Below the pieces are notes generated by a model. It did not search any database. It was not told the DNA's origin and saw only the letters and a list, made by a program, of their open reading frames with translations. Source: Nitrososphaeria archaeon (lineage in GTDB: Archaea; Thermoproteota; Nitrososphaeria; JACIWG01). From it: DNA of 5,461 nt. Below are positions 5,149-5,461 of this stretch, piece by piece; position 1 is the stretch's first letter; the number at the start of each line of letters is the position of its first letter. Both the position numbers and the translations under genes were made by a program. The stretch covers positions 1-5,461 of the forward strand of contig JACIWG010000103.1 in NCBI GenBank assembly GCA_014361085.1, read 5' to 3'.

Positions 5149-5461
5149 TCAGACTTTCCAATCAAGTTTATATTTCTTATAAATGAATGGAGTTATTATT
5201 CCAACAATGAGTACAAAGAATGCAAAAGGTTGATAAAGATAATAATATATAGTAAATTCAAAAAGGTTAAAATTAAGATTTAACTTTTTGGAGAAAAATA
5301 AAAAGAGAAAGAGAAAGAAAATAAAACTTATTATAAAATTTAGTAAACTTGATACAATAAAAAGTGAAATAGAAAAAAGAAATGGAAAAGCAATAAGGAA
5401 GGGAAACTTTGTAGCCAAAAAAATCATTACAAAATTTAAAATTTTATATCCCAAAAAGTTT
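5149..5461 (-). CDS. polytopic membrane protein, probably the C-terminal part of a longer gene (partial)
   Basis: A minus-strand frame ending in TGA (5151-5149) that remains open to the right edge, so the true start may lie outside the window; an in-window TTG at 5454 would give 101 residues, and an in-frame ATG follows nine codons later. The product is highly hydrophobic, with about three membrane spans (roughly residues 6-32, 34-54 and 69-91, counted from the TTG). The middle span is Phe/Leu-rich and is followed by SKKLNLNFNLFEF; the protein ends in a basic, Trp-containing tail (YKKYKLDWKV). I do not recognise the family. The pattern of final spans plus a short basic Trp-containing tail resembles the C-terminus of membrane-bound family 2 glycosyltransferases, but that is only an impression. 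The coding strand is markedly more AT-rich than its neighbours, partly because Phe, Leu, Ile, Lys and Tyr codons dominate. Confidence 0.6.
   Translation of the reverse strand, partial: NFLGYKILNFVMIFLATKFPFLIAFPFLFSISLFIVSSLLNFIISFIFFLFLFLFFSKKLNLNFNLFEFTIYYYLYQPFAFFVLIVGIITPFIYKKYKLDWKV

Noticed and set aside
1..5461. CRISPR array, insertion sequence, toxin-antitoxin or defence system
   Set aside because: No regularly spaced repeats, transposase frames, long terminal inverted repeats or nuclease/toxin-like products are visible; nearly all of the window is accounted for by housekeeping genes.

Overview
This is an AT-rich archaeal window holding mostly housekeeping genes. The archaeal assignment rests on a class-1 release factor of the aRF1/eRF1 type (NIKS, YxCxxxF and GGQ motifs plus a C-terminal Cys4 ribbon), a short archaeal-type UMP kinase, a DUF2116-like membrane-anchored zinc ribbon, and two tRNA genes without an encoded CCA, preceded by TATA-like box A elements. 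The valyl-tRNA synthetase resembles, from memory, those of Thaumarchaeota/Bathyarchaeia-type TACK archaea; that finer placement is an inference and has not been tested.

Layout, left to right. Positions 1-56 may hold the start of a minus-strand gene leaving the window (weak). A class II tRNA-Leu(CAA) lies at 149-233 on the plus strand. A minus-strand two-gene operon follows: UMP kinase (546-1226, TTG start) and then a 74-residue zinc-ribbon/transmembrane protein (316-540). A 55-bp divergent promoter region (1227-1281) separates UMP kinase from aRF1 (1282-2541, plus strand). aRF1 meets valyl-tRNA synthetase (2538-4955, minus strand) tail to tail, with a 4-bp overlap in which the two stop codons interlock. 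A 97-bp region (4956-5052) holds divergent promoters for the synthetase and for tRNA-Thr(GGT) at 5053-5126. The right end (5149-5461, minus) is a very AT-rich reading frame for a polytopic membrane protein that probably continues past the window.

Four of the genes serve translation (two tRNAs, a tRNA charging enzyme, the release factor), and UMP kinase feeds UTP/CTP supply for RNA synthesis. All three stop codons are used by the genes here, as expected for an omnipotent aRF1. I do not see a novel multi-gene system. The points most worth a second look are compact arrangements: the interlocked stops, the overlapping dyads and AUG-UAA start-stop in front of aRF1, the extended acceptor helix of pre-tRNA-Leu, and degenerate HIGH/KMSKS signatures in the synthetase. 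No gap without a gene exceeds 300 bases.
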